A DNA stretch of 64,000 nucleotides from Periplaneta americana (lineage: Eukaryota; Arthropoda; Insecta; Blattodea; Blattidae). Location: assembly GCF_040183065.1 (NCBI RefSeq), contig NC_091122.1, forward strand, positions 81,321,955 to 81,385,954, in the 5' to 3' direction. Made by a program: the position numbers and the translations under genes. Shown here one piece after another: positions 21,240-32,928 of the stretch; position 1 is the stretch's first letter, and every line of letters starts with the position of its first letter. The notes beneath the pieces are model-generated. The model searched no databases and had not been told where the DNA came from. It saw nothing but the letters and a program-made list of their open reading frames with translations.

Positions 21240-23141
21240 GGGGAGTTAGGCCTAAAATGACATACTTGGGTAAAATGACATACTATGTGTTTTGTGAAAA
21301 CACTGTAAGCTGAGTTTGAATTTACAGCTCTATAGTGCACAGAAGCTGGAAACAGTGGTTACATCCAAGTTTTAGCAAGCGAAGGTGCTTTTTGGTGAAG
21401 CAGGTGCAACTAAAGGAAAAAAGTGCAAGACGATATAATATTGTTGAGGTATGTTATGTATTTTTTGTCCTTTTAAGCTTCAGATATTAGTGAAATAATG
21501 TTCATGACTGAAAACATGAACATTTCCCTCTATAAAAAGCATTACAATATCCCAAATTCATAAAGATGTTAGGTCGTACTAACACTACTTCTTATTCTTC
21601 TTCATTCCGGGTAAAATGACATACCACCTACTTGGCTAAAATGACATACTATGTCATTTTACCCAAGTGCATGTTTCTGACTGAAAATGAGAAGCCATAT
21701 ATTATGGGTGATAGCGATTTGCAAAATTGGTGTCAAATTTGTTTACAATGGCTGATTAGTGATTACTTCTGTGAAATTATGTAATATATAGTGGCATCTC
21801 TCTCATTGCTCGACTGAATTTTTCGTAGAGCTAACTGATTTTAAAATAGGTGAAATGGGGATTTCTTTAAAATATATAAAACCCTAAAGTTTCTAAAATA
21901 AATATATTTTCAATATTTATATGTACTGAATTTTGTTACTCTGATTTATCCTCTTATGAAGCTTGGCGAGTCTGAAGTTTACTTGCACCTACTTCACCAA
22001 AAAGCGCTTTTGTGGAAAACATTGTAAGATGAGTCTGGATTTACAGCTCTATAGTGCACAGAGTTTGGCAACAGTGATTAAACGTCATGTTAGCCTTCCC
22101 TCGTCACTGCACCCGCCGACTCCACCACTTGATGTCTCTTTCTTCGGGCCTTTGAAAACATATGATCAGGCCGTTACAAAGTGGCTGAAGAACTATCCTG
22201 GATGGGTGATTACACAGTTTCAAATTGCGAACTTAATTTCTGAAGTCCATGGTAAAGCTGCAACCATCACCAATGCATTGGGTGGATTTTCTTCAACAGG
22301 AATTTGTCCACTCAATTCGGAGATATTTCCTGATCAATTATTTAGTCCTGCAGCCCCCACAGACAGACCTCTAACGAATGCAGTCCCTACAGACGGGCCA
22401 AAGGGTGCAACACAGAAGAGCAGTTCAACAAGAAGAAATGCAAAAGAACATATGATAGAGCCATCACCACTAACTGCATCAGCTGTGGAAGCGTCACAAA
22501 CGAGGCCTTCAGTTCATGTGACACAGCAAGAGATCTCCCCGATTCCCTCTGGCACTAGATCTGTGGTGAGAAGAAAGAGAACACATGAAGGGTCCCAAAT
22601 CGAGCATCTCTTTTATTAACCAATTAAAATTAAAGGAAGCTGAAAGAAGATCTGTAGAAGAAAGGCGTTCAGCAAACAGAGGAAAAACAAAGCTTCAGTT
22701 TGATCTAAGCAATGGGGACCAAGATGAAGAGAGTGACTTCGATGGCGATGTTGAGAACGATGCACCTTGTCTGTACTGCAATGAATTTTATAGCCAATTT
22801 AAACCAGAAGAAACATGGCTACAGTGCAATAAATGTTTCTCATGGGCACACAATGAATGTGCAAGTGTATCTAAGAGAACAATTCTTTTTTTTTTAACTA
22901 TGTAAAAATTAACTTAAGTGTGTCATTTTACCCTAGTAACTTGGGTAAAATGACATAGTTTGTCTATTTTCAAACATACATTTCAGTTAAAGATTGTCAG
23001 TATTTTCCACTTTCTGTTGATATTAATACATGTGTTAATATTGTAGTATCAGATATATATAATTGGCCAAAACAAATTTGGTAAGAATACATATTTTTTT
23101 CAAGATTTCCTTAAGGTATGTCATTTTAGGCCTAGTTCCCC
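21240..23141 (+). mobile_element. pogo/Tigger-like element with repeated binding-site motif
   Basis: Inverted ends GGGGAGTTAGGCCTAAAATG and GGGGAACTAGGCCTAAAATG (read in complement on the right) are flanked by TA (21238-21239 and 23142-23143). Length is 1902 bp. The motif KAAAATGACATA recurs about eight times in both orientations (near 21253, 21273, 21613, 21637, 21650, 22925, 22945, 23118). A 68-bp direct repeat (21295-21362 and 22012-22080) and a 28-bp inverted block (21383-21410 and 21985-22013) point to internal rearrangement. Confidence 0.85.
22080..22905 (+). pseudogene. pogo/Tigger transposase, C-terminal half
   Basis: The frame opens into LPSSLHPPTPPLDVSFFGPL, the last catalytic region (in intact relatives F-P-P-H-T-T-H-x-L-Q-P-L-D-V), continues with LKTYDQAVTKWLKNYPG and NALGGFSSTGICPLNSEIF, and ends near 22619. 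The +1 frame from 22585 carries on to CLYCNEFYSQF, TWLQCNKCFSWAHNEC, a PHD-like C4HC-type finger. The N-terminal DNA-binding domain and first two catalytic Asp residues have been lost in a deletion that joins unrelated sequence at about 22080. It cannot be active. The finger-plus-pogo arrangement is shared with the elements at 12.7 and 43.2 kb. Confidence 0.8.
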
Positions 23142-24110
23142 TACGTAGGAAATATTTTAATAGATCTTCAAGAGATGACTTTTCGGCCAAAGAAAGAAGG
23201 ATGTTTGACAGAACACCTCCATCACCTGAATATCATCGACTCACCGTACTTATGCTATGTGGTAACGACAACGCCGTCATAAATTGAGAACACTTTTGAG
23301 GATCTAGTGCACTTCAGAAATTCCTGAATGAAGCAAATGGACACTATATTGGTAATCTAGTAGACCAATGGCAAATGTATCAGTAGTCTAGACCTAGAGC
23401 ATCGGATAAAATAAATATAAATTCGGAAACCAAATAATATTGTTCTGGCCTTCCTCGAATAATTAAGTAAATAAAAATAAAAAGAGGTGGTAATGTAACA
23501 GTACTTCGTCCACATACCATTCGTATACTTAACAGCACCTATTCTTCGACGTATGTAGAGAATAAGTCTATGGGAAAAAAGGTCCTCGTCCATGCCAATT
23601 CTCTACTATGTAGCAAAACCCACATCCAATAGATTATCGACGGTTGTTGGAGTGGGTCATGCCAATTTCAGCGCAGTGTCCTCTTAAGTATAGCTCAAAC
23701 ATATTCCACACAGGATAAAGATCTGGTGATTTGGAAGCCATAAAATGCATGCATGTAATGTCATTCCTCCTTCTCCTCCTCTTCCTCCTCCTCCTCCAAA
23801 AGCATCTCTGAAGCAACTTGGTATTGCAATACAATATTCTCCTTTGGAACAACACAGTCGGGCTCCAAGGGCTAATAAGGTACATGCTAACGATTCTGCG
23901 ACTGTACAATATAAGACAAGCAGCCCCAACGATGTACGCTTATGCACCTACTCCTAGTACAAGTTACCACATAACGCGAATTATGTCGCCCTGTGGTGCG
24001 ATATAAGTAGGCCTAAACGAACAGGACCATTATCTGTAGTCGAGATTATGACTTTGTTGGAGAAAGTTACTTTTGTCCAGGCGACGTGTTCCCAACCACA
24101 CACATGGCTG
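23142..24110. other. Mostly non-coding, with one Tc1-like scrap
   Basis: No firm gene. A minus-strand frame at about 23740-23640 reads SPDLYPVWNMFELYLRG, resembling the SPDLNPIENxW block of Tc1 transposases. It is short and isolated. A C/T-rich run lies at 23762-23805. Confidence 0.35.
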
Positions 24111-24257
24111 TGTGCACCATTCTCGATCATCATAATTTTTGACAATGATCAAGTTACAGACGCGGTGCACCGACATTTTCCCTCGATCAACTCAGTACCG
24201 TCAGCTGACGTACCGTCACTCACTTGAGAAGAATCATCTGAGCGCTAGGTTACCGCG

Positions 24258-24289
24258 TATAAAACAGCGAACGAACGCACTCTGTCATT
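24258..24289 (+). promoter_or_regulatory. TATA box and initiator upstream of the SANT-like ORF
   Basis: TATAAAA at 24258-24264 is followed 27 bp later by TCATT. The ATG of the ORF lies about 75 bp downstream of the presumed start. Confidence 0.55.
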
Positions 24290-24360
24290 ATCGCTTCGTT
24301 TTTCTTTGTCGGACTGTTTCAAACATCCTCGCAGGTTTCAAATAACAAATTTCAATAATC

Positions 24361-24558
24361 ATGGAAGAAGAAAAGAAAAGAGCACCCAACTTTTCACAGT
24401 TCGAAGTGGGAATTCTTTTAGAACTCGTCAACAATTCTGCATCCATATTAGAGAATAAAAGTACTGACGAAAGTTCTCTAAGAGAAAAGCAGGCTACCTG
24501 GTTGGATTTAACCTCACAATTCAACATGGGTTATACGTATTTATATAATTCCACATAA
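24361..24558 (+). CDS. N-terminal piece of a SANT/zeste-like DNA-binding protein
   Basis: The 65-codon ORF begins MEEEKKRAPNFSQFEVGILL and continues with NNSASILENKSTDESSL, REKQATWLDLTSQFN. The pattern R-x-P-N-F-S-x-x-E, L-L-x-L-V, I-x-E-N-K-x-T-D, W-x-x-L-x-x-x-F-N is the first helices of Myb/SANT-like domains of the zeste/Harbinger type, usually some 80 residues. Here the reading ends shortly after F-N in unrelated residues (MGYTYLYNST), so it is truncated or runs past a missing splice. It probably once served the surrounding transposon. A TATA promoter and a clean ATG precede it. Confidence 0.5.
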   Translation: MEEEKKRAPNFSQFEVGILLELVNNSASILENKSTDESSLREKQATWLDLTSQFNMGYTYLYNST

Positions 24559-24604
24559 TTTGTAACGTAATTTATACAGTGATTATTTCATATTATTGAT
24601 AATA

Positions 24605-25003
24605 ATTGGGAACATTTCAGTATACGGATACCTCACTGACAATTATTTCGAAATAGGCTACTAAAAAGGGCAGATTTGTATGTGTTTGTCGAATGATCAT
24701 CATCTTGCTTACGAAAAGACACATTTCAGTGCCATTAATTTATTTGGGAAAATTTCAGTATACGGATACCTCGCTAAAAATTATTAAAAAGAAAAAAAAA
24801 AGCAATTCGTCTGTGTATGTCGAATACGCATCGTCATGCATACGAAAAGGAAGTTATTAGTGCCAATTTATTTTGTGTGCACAAGGTTGGAATTTTGGAG
24901 TAAGAGGGAAAGGAAAGTATCCTTGTTCTGAATTGTATCCAATTATTTTGTGTTCACAAGTTTGGAATTTTGGAGTAAGAGGGGAAGGAAGGTATCCGTG
25001 TAA
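24605..25003. repeat. Two nested tandem duplications
   Basis: A unit containing CAGTATACGGATACCTC recurs about 130 bp apart (near 24620 and 24755) together with a TATGTCGAA...TACGAAAAG block. A second unit, TTTGGAATTTTGGAGTAAGA-like, recurs about 85 bp apart (near 24885 and 24962). Both lie inside the transposon relic. Confidence 0.65.
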
Positions 25004-25928
25004 TTTCTCTTAATTCAAGCGTAAATAGCCTAATTGTCCAAAACGTCATGTAGGTCCTAATAGTTTCAAACGGCAAATCTATAGCTAATAAGTGACAATC
25101 TCGCATTCTACAAAATGGTCATAGAATAACTACTTTATTACTATGTTAACAAAATTGGACAGTTAGGCCTAAATAATACTTTGTCCTCAAGTAAAGTCCC
25201 GATCTTCCAAAGCAGAAACATATATAAAACATTAGTCTATTTTGAGACAAAAAAAGCATTTTTATTATTCATCTACAAACTTACTGTACTCTTTCTACAA
25301 TAACACCAATTCTGTTATTTCCGCAGTAATTTGCGTGTTCAAGATACATCATTTCATTTTCAATTCCATCAAGTACGTCAAATCGTGCCGCCATTTTGGT
25401 TTTCTCGACTTGACCAAGTTCAATTCAAGATAATCGGTCCCACACCCGTGATCAAATTTGATCATCATCAACTCGGTTGTTTAACTTTGATCGAGATTGA
25501 TACTCCGGAAATTGGCGTTGAAGATGGTCAAGTGCCGACTTAACCATCGTCAAATTTTAATCGAGAATGGTGCACAGGGCAACAATCGCTAGTTGATCCA
25601 AGGCTTGCTCGTCAGATAAAGGTTTTGTCAATGTACGATGACATTTGATTCTTAATCATCTCCGTTATGTTCTGGATGACTCCGGAAAAGATTACGCTTC
25701 CTTTAGTTTCTAGGACGTCGAGAAAAGGTTATCCAGCGCCGTCCTGACTAACGCCGCTTTTTGGTTTCCTGAAGAAACTCTTGGTCTACCAAGAATTGGT
25801 CGTTTTGCAATCTCTCCATGAACTCTATAACGCCTAGCCTACCTCCTAGCTGTGGATGGATCATTGTCGCAGTTCGTATCGTGGTTGTCGTCTTTGCCAT
25901 GTTCCTTATCTCGGGCTTTATTTCCTTT

Positions 25929-27073
25929 GTCATGACTAGACTTCGTGGAATTGCCACGAGAATCGCAAGGTTTACTGCGCACGCAGTATAGACTGTATGA
26001 GAAGGGGGCGTGCAAAGGATGGAGTATGCCTCTAATGTAAACACTGAGAAGTATACTGCGGTTACAATAAAACCTGTATCCTGCATTCAAGAAATATAAT
26101 GAATGATCATTGAAGTAGGAAATGTCTAAACATGTAAATATAGTGAGATGTATTAAATCTTAAAATTTAATGTAAGATACATCATCCTTGAATATGTGCA
26201 TTGCAGTAAAGAGTTACGTACATTTTGAGCGACTGCAAATTGAACCTCCTCCGATGGTCACTTAAACAGTTTTTATATTGGGAAAATGTACGTTCAACAT
26301 CACACGATGTAGTAGGTGCATATTTGAAGAACGGGAAGTCACTACTTTTTAGTACACCAACTTCAGACATCTTGTCGTGACCTGATAGTACATCACTTAT
26401 AATACGAAGTTGTGAATAGGCAGAATTTTTAGCAATATTGTTTCTCAACTTACATTTCACTTTTTCTGAAATCAGCGAATTGTTATTTTGGATAACGGTT
26501 TGTGATACTTTATCCGCTATATTAAGGGCTTCTGAGAGTTGTAGTTTAGACGATTCTAACAGGATGATGCTTTTGGACACGATTTTAAAATTAGAATCAA
26601 TGAACAGAATATCTTCCAATAGCTGTTCAGAAGGCAATGATTTTACAGCTGCAACAGCAGAACTGTCTGTGCTATCCAATGCATCAATTACCTTAATTTT
26701 TTGCCGTAATGTTCTGCATAATAATTAACAGCATCCAACCACGTTCTGGGCCAAGACTGGCTGCGGGGGTAAGGGTATTCCAGGGGCAATTATTTGGAAC
26801 AGCAACACTTTCATTGTAGTATGTTTGATTGAATTCTTGTCTGCACTGAACAAATGTTAAGCTTTGACTATTCCAACCACAGTAATGCAAAAACAAGTGC
26901 TTACATAGGTATACATTAGCTGTAGCTGCTCCGTCTATTTGGACCGGTCACAAGTCTTAACATGAACTGCTTATACTACGAGACCGGGCGGTCGCTCACC
27001 TCCTCTATACTACCGTACATCGGCAATCTGATTGCATGCTGCATGTGGCAATTCAACGAAGTCTAGTCATGAC
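25929..27073. repeat. 28-bp inverted repeat enclosing a hAT relic
   Basis: 25929-25956 (starting GTCATGACTAGACTTCGT) is the inverse of 27046-27073 with one mismatch. The enclosed 1.1 kb holds the hAT C-terminal relic on the minus strand. They may be subterminal repeats of that element. Terminal CAG-type ends were not found. Confidence 0.55.
26182..26679 (-). pseudogene. hAT transposase C-terminal fragment
   Basis: The 165-codon frame ends with YAPTTSCDVERTFSQYKN and DHRRRFNLQSLKMYVTLYCN, the hAT dimerisation domain (S-x-x-x-E-R-x-F-S). Upstream residues are helical but not diagnostic. It ends at a natural-looking stop; the N-terminal part and catalytic core are absent. A similar short relic is at 39.9-40.1 kb. 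Confidence 0.65.
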
Positions 27074-27084
27074 TTATCTTAGTC

Positions 27085-27350
27085 GTCGTGTTCGTGATCC
27101 TAATTGTGGTTCATGTCATAGTCCATATTGTGAACCTTGTCGTGGTGCTTCACGTTGTCCATGTCGTGACCCTTATCGCTCTTCTTGTCGCCCTTTTCGT
27201 GGTCCTTGTTGCCTTAGTCATGGTCATTATCTTAGTTGTCGTGTACCTTTTCGTGGTCCTTATTGTGATCCTTGTCATAGTGCTTATCGTGATCCTCCTT
27301 GCTATTCTTGTAGTAGTCCTTATCGTGGCTCTTGTTGACTTTATCATGGT
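27085..27350 (+). repeat. Degenerate 12-bp tandem array
   Basis: About twenty imperfect units close to TTATCGTGGTCC run head to tail. All three forward frames are open across much of it, giving Cys/Arg/Pro-rich or Val/Leu-rich ORFs that are chance consequences of a unit length divisible by three. Related sequence in the other orientation is at 29590-29665, and a weak copy near 25860-25925. Confidence 0.7.
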
Positions 27351-27359
27351 CCTACAAGT

Positions 27360-28490
27360 ATATTTGTAATTTCAAAACAATAATGCTGTCACTATTTGTC
27401 AAGTGACTTTCGTGTGACACTGTAGTAAAATCCAGACTACATCGAAAAAAAAAAAACAGTACGGCTGTCTGACTGATCACAAAGTTACTGAGGATCTCGT
27501 GCATCGAGAATCATGAAAATAATATTTGAGATGACCTGTGCGTATACCAAAGCCTTCCCGAGGAGGAGAAGTCAGCAGTCTCACTCGCACATTTCTCCTC
27601 TCGGGACATTTTCCTGAATCATGAGTTAAGGCTCGCGACTTGGAGAGCAGAGCAACTCCGTATATATGTCGTTACCTTAGACCAGGCATGTCAAGCGCGG
27701 GAATTTCTAGCCTTTAAACGAGGTGTAACAATGTAATGTCTCTAGACTTCTTGTCAGAGGGTGCAATATGCCCGCGCTTGAACTTCCCTGTTGAATGAGA
27801 ATGTAACGCAACACGTGTGGTCACACGCTCAGGTTACTCTACAGCAGTAGACTTGTAGAGTACTTCGAAGATAGTCGTTTTCACGTCAAGAACTGAAAAT
27901 GCTGTTGGTCATTAAATCAACTGCCATCTATGTGAACTGAAAGTTTCTTACTAACCCTTAACGTATAAAAATGTAAAATTTTTATAAATGTATGAAAAAT
28001 GTATGTATGTATGCGAAGAAATGAAAAAAAAAGTCTCAATAATATTGTTCCACCAAATTAGAAACCTCTGGGTTATCTACATAGATGTAATTTTGTGAAA
28101 TACATGTTTTTAGAAGTGCAAATTCATATTATGTTAGATTGTAACTAACTTGTTTTCATCGACAGGTTTCGGATTCGTAGAATTCAACTTATTTTGTTCC
28201 TTGCTACATAATCATCTCTAAATAAAGAACTTCATCATCGAATAATTACGTCCGCCATGTTGTTGACTTCTTAACGCATCGTTACTCTTTCAACGCGACG
28301 AATAGGTCCTAATAAATTAACGATGAATTTAAAGATGCGTTAGCAATAATGATACTTGGTGAAACACAAAAACTGACTAACGTGTCATTAAATTATTTAA
28401 CGAGACGTTATAATGATAACGAAGGTTGGTGAAACCGGCCATAACTGTACTACTACGAGATACTTATTACTCGTAACAGTGTTTTTCCTT
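27360..28490. other. Non-coding, MITE-like end near 28440
   Basis: No coding motif. GGTTGGTGAAACCGGCC at about 28424-28440 looks like the end of a short inverted-repeat element, but I could not place its partner. Confidence 0.3.
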
Positions 28491-28491
28491 C

Positions 28492-28913
28492 TATAGTTAT
28501 AATCCCGTCGCTCTAATTTCCGGCAGCCAATCACGTTGCAGGTCGGCTACATTTAAACGTGTGCGTCTAGTGATTCGCTGATGAAGATGTAAAGCATTTC
28601 CTAAGGCTGGATAAATACTTAAAATATAACCGCCCGCCATTTTGGCTCTTTCGTTGGCGTTCGCAGAAAGCACACGAGGACGTTATTTGCCGCTCAATTT
28701 TTTGCTGAATTACAGTGCGTTTGATTTATTATCGTTGGAGCTACGACATGATAATGTTTAACGGTGTGGCAAATAGATCCCTCGTCTGGTAGCTCGGCAA
28801 CGAAAGAACAAAAATGACGAACGATACTACCTACCTAGACTTTATAGAGCCTTGAGTTCCTAAGACGTAAGCAAAGAGGAGGAGTCACGCCGGAAATAAG
28901 CGTCGCGACTATA
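28492..28913. mobile_element. Short foldback/MITE related to 18.7-21.1 kb
   Basis: The ends share TATAG, GTCGC and ATTTCCGGC blocks in inverted order. The right half contains ATTTATTATCGTTGGAGC, CTACGACATGATAATGTTTA, TAGTAGCTCGG-like and AAAGAGGAGGAGTCACG blocks found in the right arm of the long foldback element. At 422 bp it is a deletion derivative of the same family. Confidence 0.7.
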
Positions 28914-28914
28914 C

Positions 28915-29780
28915 GTATACATATATCAAAATGCATTTATATTATGGTTACATTAACAAATTGTTGACAGAGTACAATTTTGTGCAATCATGGGAGGGGT
29001 AGTATTGAAGTTCGTGCGTTAACATAATACATTGTTGCGCCAAACGTATTCTAGAAGCAAGTTCTACACTTGTAATATCGTCCCACTTATTAGGTTAACG
29101 TCGGCGTACAATTTGAGTTTTGAGTGTCGCTCGCCTCTGTGCCGCCAATAATGTATAAGTTATAGGCCTAATTGACTAACTTGTTCGGGACCCTAGACTC
29201 TTCGTACAGTAAGTTCGGTGTTGCAATATCTATCTATATGATCTGAGACCTATGCAGTATTCTACTGTCGTTTCTTCAAGAGGTAACGAACTATTATACT
29301 ACATAAATGTACAGAACCCGAGTTAGCTATATAATTCTGCGCATTACAAGTGAAGCGAATGAAAGTGTTAGTGCGTTCATCATACAAGTAAATTATATTT
29401 ACATTTACATTATTTATATTTGTGTTGTATTAATACATTACATTTCAACTAATGTAAGTTCTATTGCGTATATTTTGCATGTAATAATGTACAGTTACCC
29501 TTAAAAAGAATGAGACGATTCTTGGTTGTCGGAAGTTAAAGTTCTACAACGCGGTTCACTCGATATCAACGTATAACGATAAGTACCATGACAAATAGAA
29601 CAAGAATTGTTACAAGGACCACAACAAGGACAAGGATCAGAATAAGGATCACGAAGAAGACAGCCATTTAAGGCCACGATTTCACAACATAGCTCGGGTA
29701 ACAAAATAATTGCTTCTCTGTACCGAATGACAAATGCCTGCTATCGGATCTACATTCTGGACTGCTGCTATCACTGTCTT
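28915..29780. other. Non-coding; array relative at 29590-29665
   Basis: Mostly unremarkable. 29590-29665 has ACAAGGACCACAACAAGGAC and similar units, the reverse-orientation relative of the 12-bp array at 27.1-27.35 kb. Confidence 0.4.
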
Positions 29781-29784
29781 GTCT

Positions 29785-29860
29785 CGGTAGCTCATGTAGT
29801 AGCGTGCCGGTTCCACCGTATAACCGAAATACTTTGTGTTCGATCCCAGGTAAAACTCTT
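29785..29860 (+). repeat. tRNA-like sequence (SINE head or tRNA relic)
   Basis: TAGCTCATGTAGTAGCGTG resembles an A box and GTTCGATCCC about 40 bp later a B box. Stems do not pair well enough for a functional tRNA. Confidence 0.4.
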
Positions 29861-30369
29861 TTTTTATTGAGGTGTAATTAATTTGTTCAGAGTTCCTCGA
29901 CTATATAATTTGTCGAAAAATATGGAGAAATGAGGGATGGCGATAATACTTTAGTGTAGACAATGACTATTTAGCGTGATATTATTGAAATAAGGGTCAT
30001 CTTGTACAGCAAGAGTTAATGAATCAACCCTAAATTAAATATTTAAATAACAGGATATAACAGGAAGTCCAATTATTGTTGCGAAACTAATCAAATTAAA
30101 TCTAATTACGTTAAGTAAACAAATTCCAATTTATGACACCACATTGCTACAGCTAAATTCTATGTTATTAACATAAGCATTGAATAGGTCCGTGCTTATG
30201 CGTTGGACGACAAAACCAAACATCGAAAGTTCGAATGTTGCCGCGGAATGTAACTTCTTGCTTTTTATAATGTAAATCAGACTTCTAACTACAATCATTC
30301 ATATTTCTTACATAATTTATTAATATTTATAGCCAACATTGAATTTGTACAGAAAAGACTTTAGAAATC

Positions 30370-31265
30370 TCATATGGAATTTGTGATCTGTAGTGACATA
30401 AACATAGATTATCTCTCGGAACTTTTCCGTAAAAGTAAATTAAATTCACTCCTTGAAACTGGAAACCTTAGTCGTAGAGCCATTTTCCCACCAGCATACA
30501 AGCTGAAGTAGCACAGCCATTGATAAAAGTTTTGTACACAGAATTAGACTGAATTCCTATTCGACAGAACCTATAATCAATGGCTTGTCTGAACATGATA
30601 AATAAATCCTAAGTGTTTCCAATGTCACTGAACAATTTCAAAATATTAATTTAAAAACTAAAAAAGGGTCGTAAATGCTGTATCTAGTGACTATTCACAT
30701 TTATGTCTACAAAATGAATCTCGGAAAAACGTATATGATACTGGTACTGCTGATATTAAGAGTAAATGTAAGCTTATTGTATTTTTCACTTTAATTTCAG
30801 AATCACTTTAGTGGATGTTCTCCACTCAATGTTGTGAAAAAATTCAAAAGTAAAAACATGTAGATAACGCAGGTACTTAAAAATCTCATGTATTAAAAAG
30901 AAGAATCTATATGTAATGAGTTGCAATGTAATGATCCTCATGTTCTTAAATACTACAAGAAGTACGGTGTAATTTATCAAAAATTATGAAAGAGGGAAAT
31001 AGAATACATTCGAATAGAAAAGTACAACATTCAGATAATGCAATTAAAGCTATTCGGAATATTATTGAAGTTAAACTTGTAGATATTCTAAGAAAGAAAA
31101 TATTTTTTCATTAAACCAGTGATTATAAACTAGAGGACCCCAAATCTATTGCAAATTCTTTTAATGTCTAATAGTATATAGTACAGAAATATTATTGACA
31201 ACTTAAACATTCAAAATTTTGCAAAAGATACTGCAATTGGTTATTTAAGAGTTGCATTTAATAAT
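30370..31265 (+). pseudogene. LINE relic (endonuclease and pre-RT linker, CR1/Jockey-like)
   Basis: Reading across frameshifts gives FVICSDINIDYL, LNSLLETGNLS, then STAIDKSFVHRIRLNSYS and INGLSEHDK, the last endonuclease blocks of a LINE (GDxN-like, S-x-H-D). Further on come SEKRIYDTGTAD-like and KISCIKKKNLYV blocks, the linker before reverse transcriptase, and DPKSIANSFN. It is heavily frameshifted, with no recognisable RT. Confidence 0.5.
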
Positions 31266-32497
31266 TAGTATTAATATATGTAATTAGTCAATAACTGCAA
31301 CAGTGCTTTTTCATTCAATCATAACATGAATAAAATTGAATGAACATTAAATTAAACACTATTGCAAACACGTAGATAAACTAGTTAAAATCAACTGAAG
31401 TGGTGAGAATGAAATAATCCAAAGCCACACTTTTAACAAAAATTGTTTTGTGCGAGTGCATTTCTTACACATATGGGAAAGCTACTAATAAAATATTGTA
31501 ATAACTACTCAACAAATGACATAGCCTAAGGACTCTAAACCTTTGTAAAAGTTTGTCTGTGTGGCTTAGGAATATTTTTTAATTTAATTTTAATTGTTAG
31601 TTTTTAATATATATGCATTTACATTGTATGTATAAATGCATTCATTAGATTAACGTTTACAATATTATAACTTATAATTTTGTATTGTCTGTGATCATTA
31701 ACACTTAAAACTTGTAAAACTCTATTTCAAAGTTATTTAAACAAAAAAAAATCGTTGTGTAGACTAGGAATCGAACTCGCACTCTTCTACACGAGACGCA
31801 GAAGTCTTAGAGTCTGAGCTATGGAAACGACACGAAAGCTTTCCTTTCTGTGCGGAGTGTCAATCTAGTCATGAAGGTCCATTGTCGATTTAACTACACG
31901 ATTTATGTATATATTTATCTTTTATTTACGTAATATTATCATATTTTTGCAGTTTTTGAAGTGAATTTCGGAACGATGCTAGTAAGAAACCAAATAGCCT
32001 GAATTTAAGTAACTCAATATTCTTTATCTTGTGTATCAGTGCTCTGGTCTCTGATCATGCGCAGTGTCTTACATCTGAGACTTAGGAATATTCAATTGTC
32101 TCATCCTTTTCTAGGGAAACTGTACATACATCTAAAATATTCCTCCTGATTATCTCGAAAATGATTTGTTTGCGAGACAGGTAATAACACTCGTGACTTT
32201 TCAAACAGTGCGGATTTCAAGGTCATTTCAATGTCAACTTGACATTTTTTTATTCGAACAGAAAATTTTAATTATATTAAGAGTTTAATAGAAACATGTT
32301 TCAAATTAAAGTTTTATTTTTTTTTCGCGTAAAATCAGAAATAACGAATAAAGTTAAGGTTCCCAAAAAACATATTATTTACCTTATAGTCCTATGCAGT
32401 CAGAAGAGACTGAACAATTTAATATTCCAAATGAAAGTCATTTTGTGAAATTAATTTCATAATGATATAATAATATAATATTATAATATACCTAATA
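31265..32497. other. AT-rich non-coding with a tRNA-like block
   Basis: Contains the minus-strand tRNA-like sequence at 31757-31850 (A box TAGCTCAGACTC, B box GAGTTCGATTCC in complement). Nothing else recognised. Confidence 0.4.
31757..31850 (-). repeat. tRNA-like sequence
   Basis: In complement it has TAGCTCAGACTCTAAGAC and GAGTTCGATTCC with plausible spacing and an anticodon-arm-like middle. The acceptor stem is not evident, so a tRNA-derived repeat is more likely than a gene. Confidence 0.4.
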
Positions 32498-32928
32498 CAC
32501 TGAGAGGGGAGGGGAAAGCGGGCCACCTAAAATTTTTCACTTATAGAACTGATTTCTAGAATTTCATACATTTATATATGCCGAGCCAATTATGTAATGT
32601 TTAAATTATGAAATGTTAACAAATCAGTTTATTATGCAACTGGTAAAACGAGGAAAAATCTGAAATTAATGAAAATGAAAAAGTGACAATTTTTTATTCA
32701 AAGTTTTACTGACTCTAACAGTGGTTTGTGTTGTAAAGAAGGAGTTCTTAATAACACGTGTTGCCTCCTGTGCTCTAATTACAGCATCAAACCGGCGATT
32801 CATCCCAGCAATTAAGTTCTGCATTCATTATGATCTATGTTGTCCCACTCCTCTGTAAGCACATTCCGGAGCTGATGGAGGTTCCTGAGTGGAGGTAGAC
32901 GACTTCTAACACGTTTTTCCAACAAGTT

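Larger units (their letters stand above)
24111..25576 (+). mobile_element. DNA transposon relic with TGTGCACCATTCTCGAT ends
   Basis: TGTGCACCATTCTCGAT at 24111 is matched in complement at the right end (ATCGAGAATGGTGCACA-like, to 25576), and the similarity continues inwards less perfectly. No clear target duplication is seen. The element carries a promoter and the short ORF at 24361-24558, and no transposase. Internal tandem duplications lie at 24605-25003. The class is uncertain; PIF/Harbinger elements often carry a SANT-type partner protein, which would fit. Confidence 0.55.

Noticed and set aside
27036-27369. Cys/Arg/Pro-rich and Val/Leu-rich ORFs as a secreted or structural protein
   Set aside because: All forward frames are open through a degenerate 12-bp repeat; no start context, signal peptide or conserved domain.
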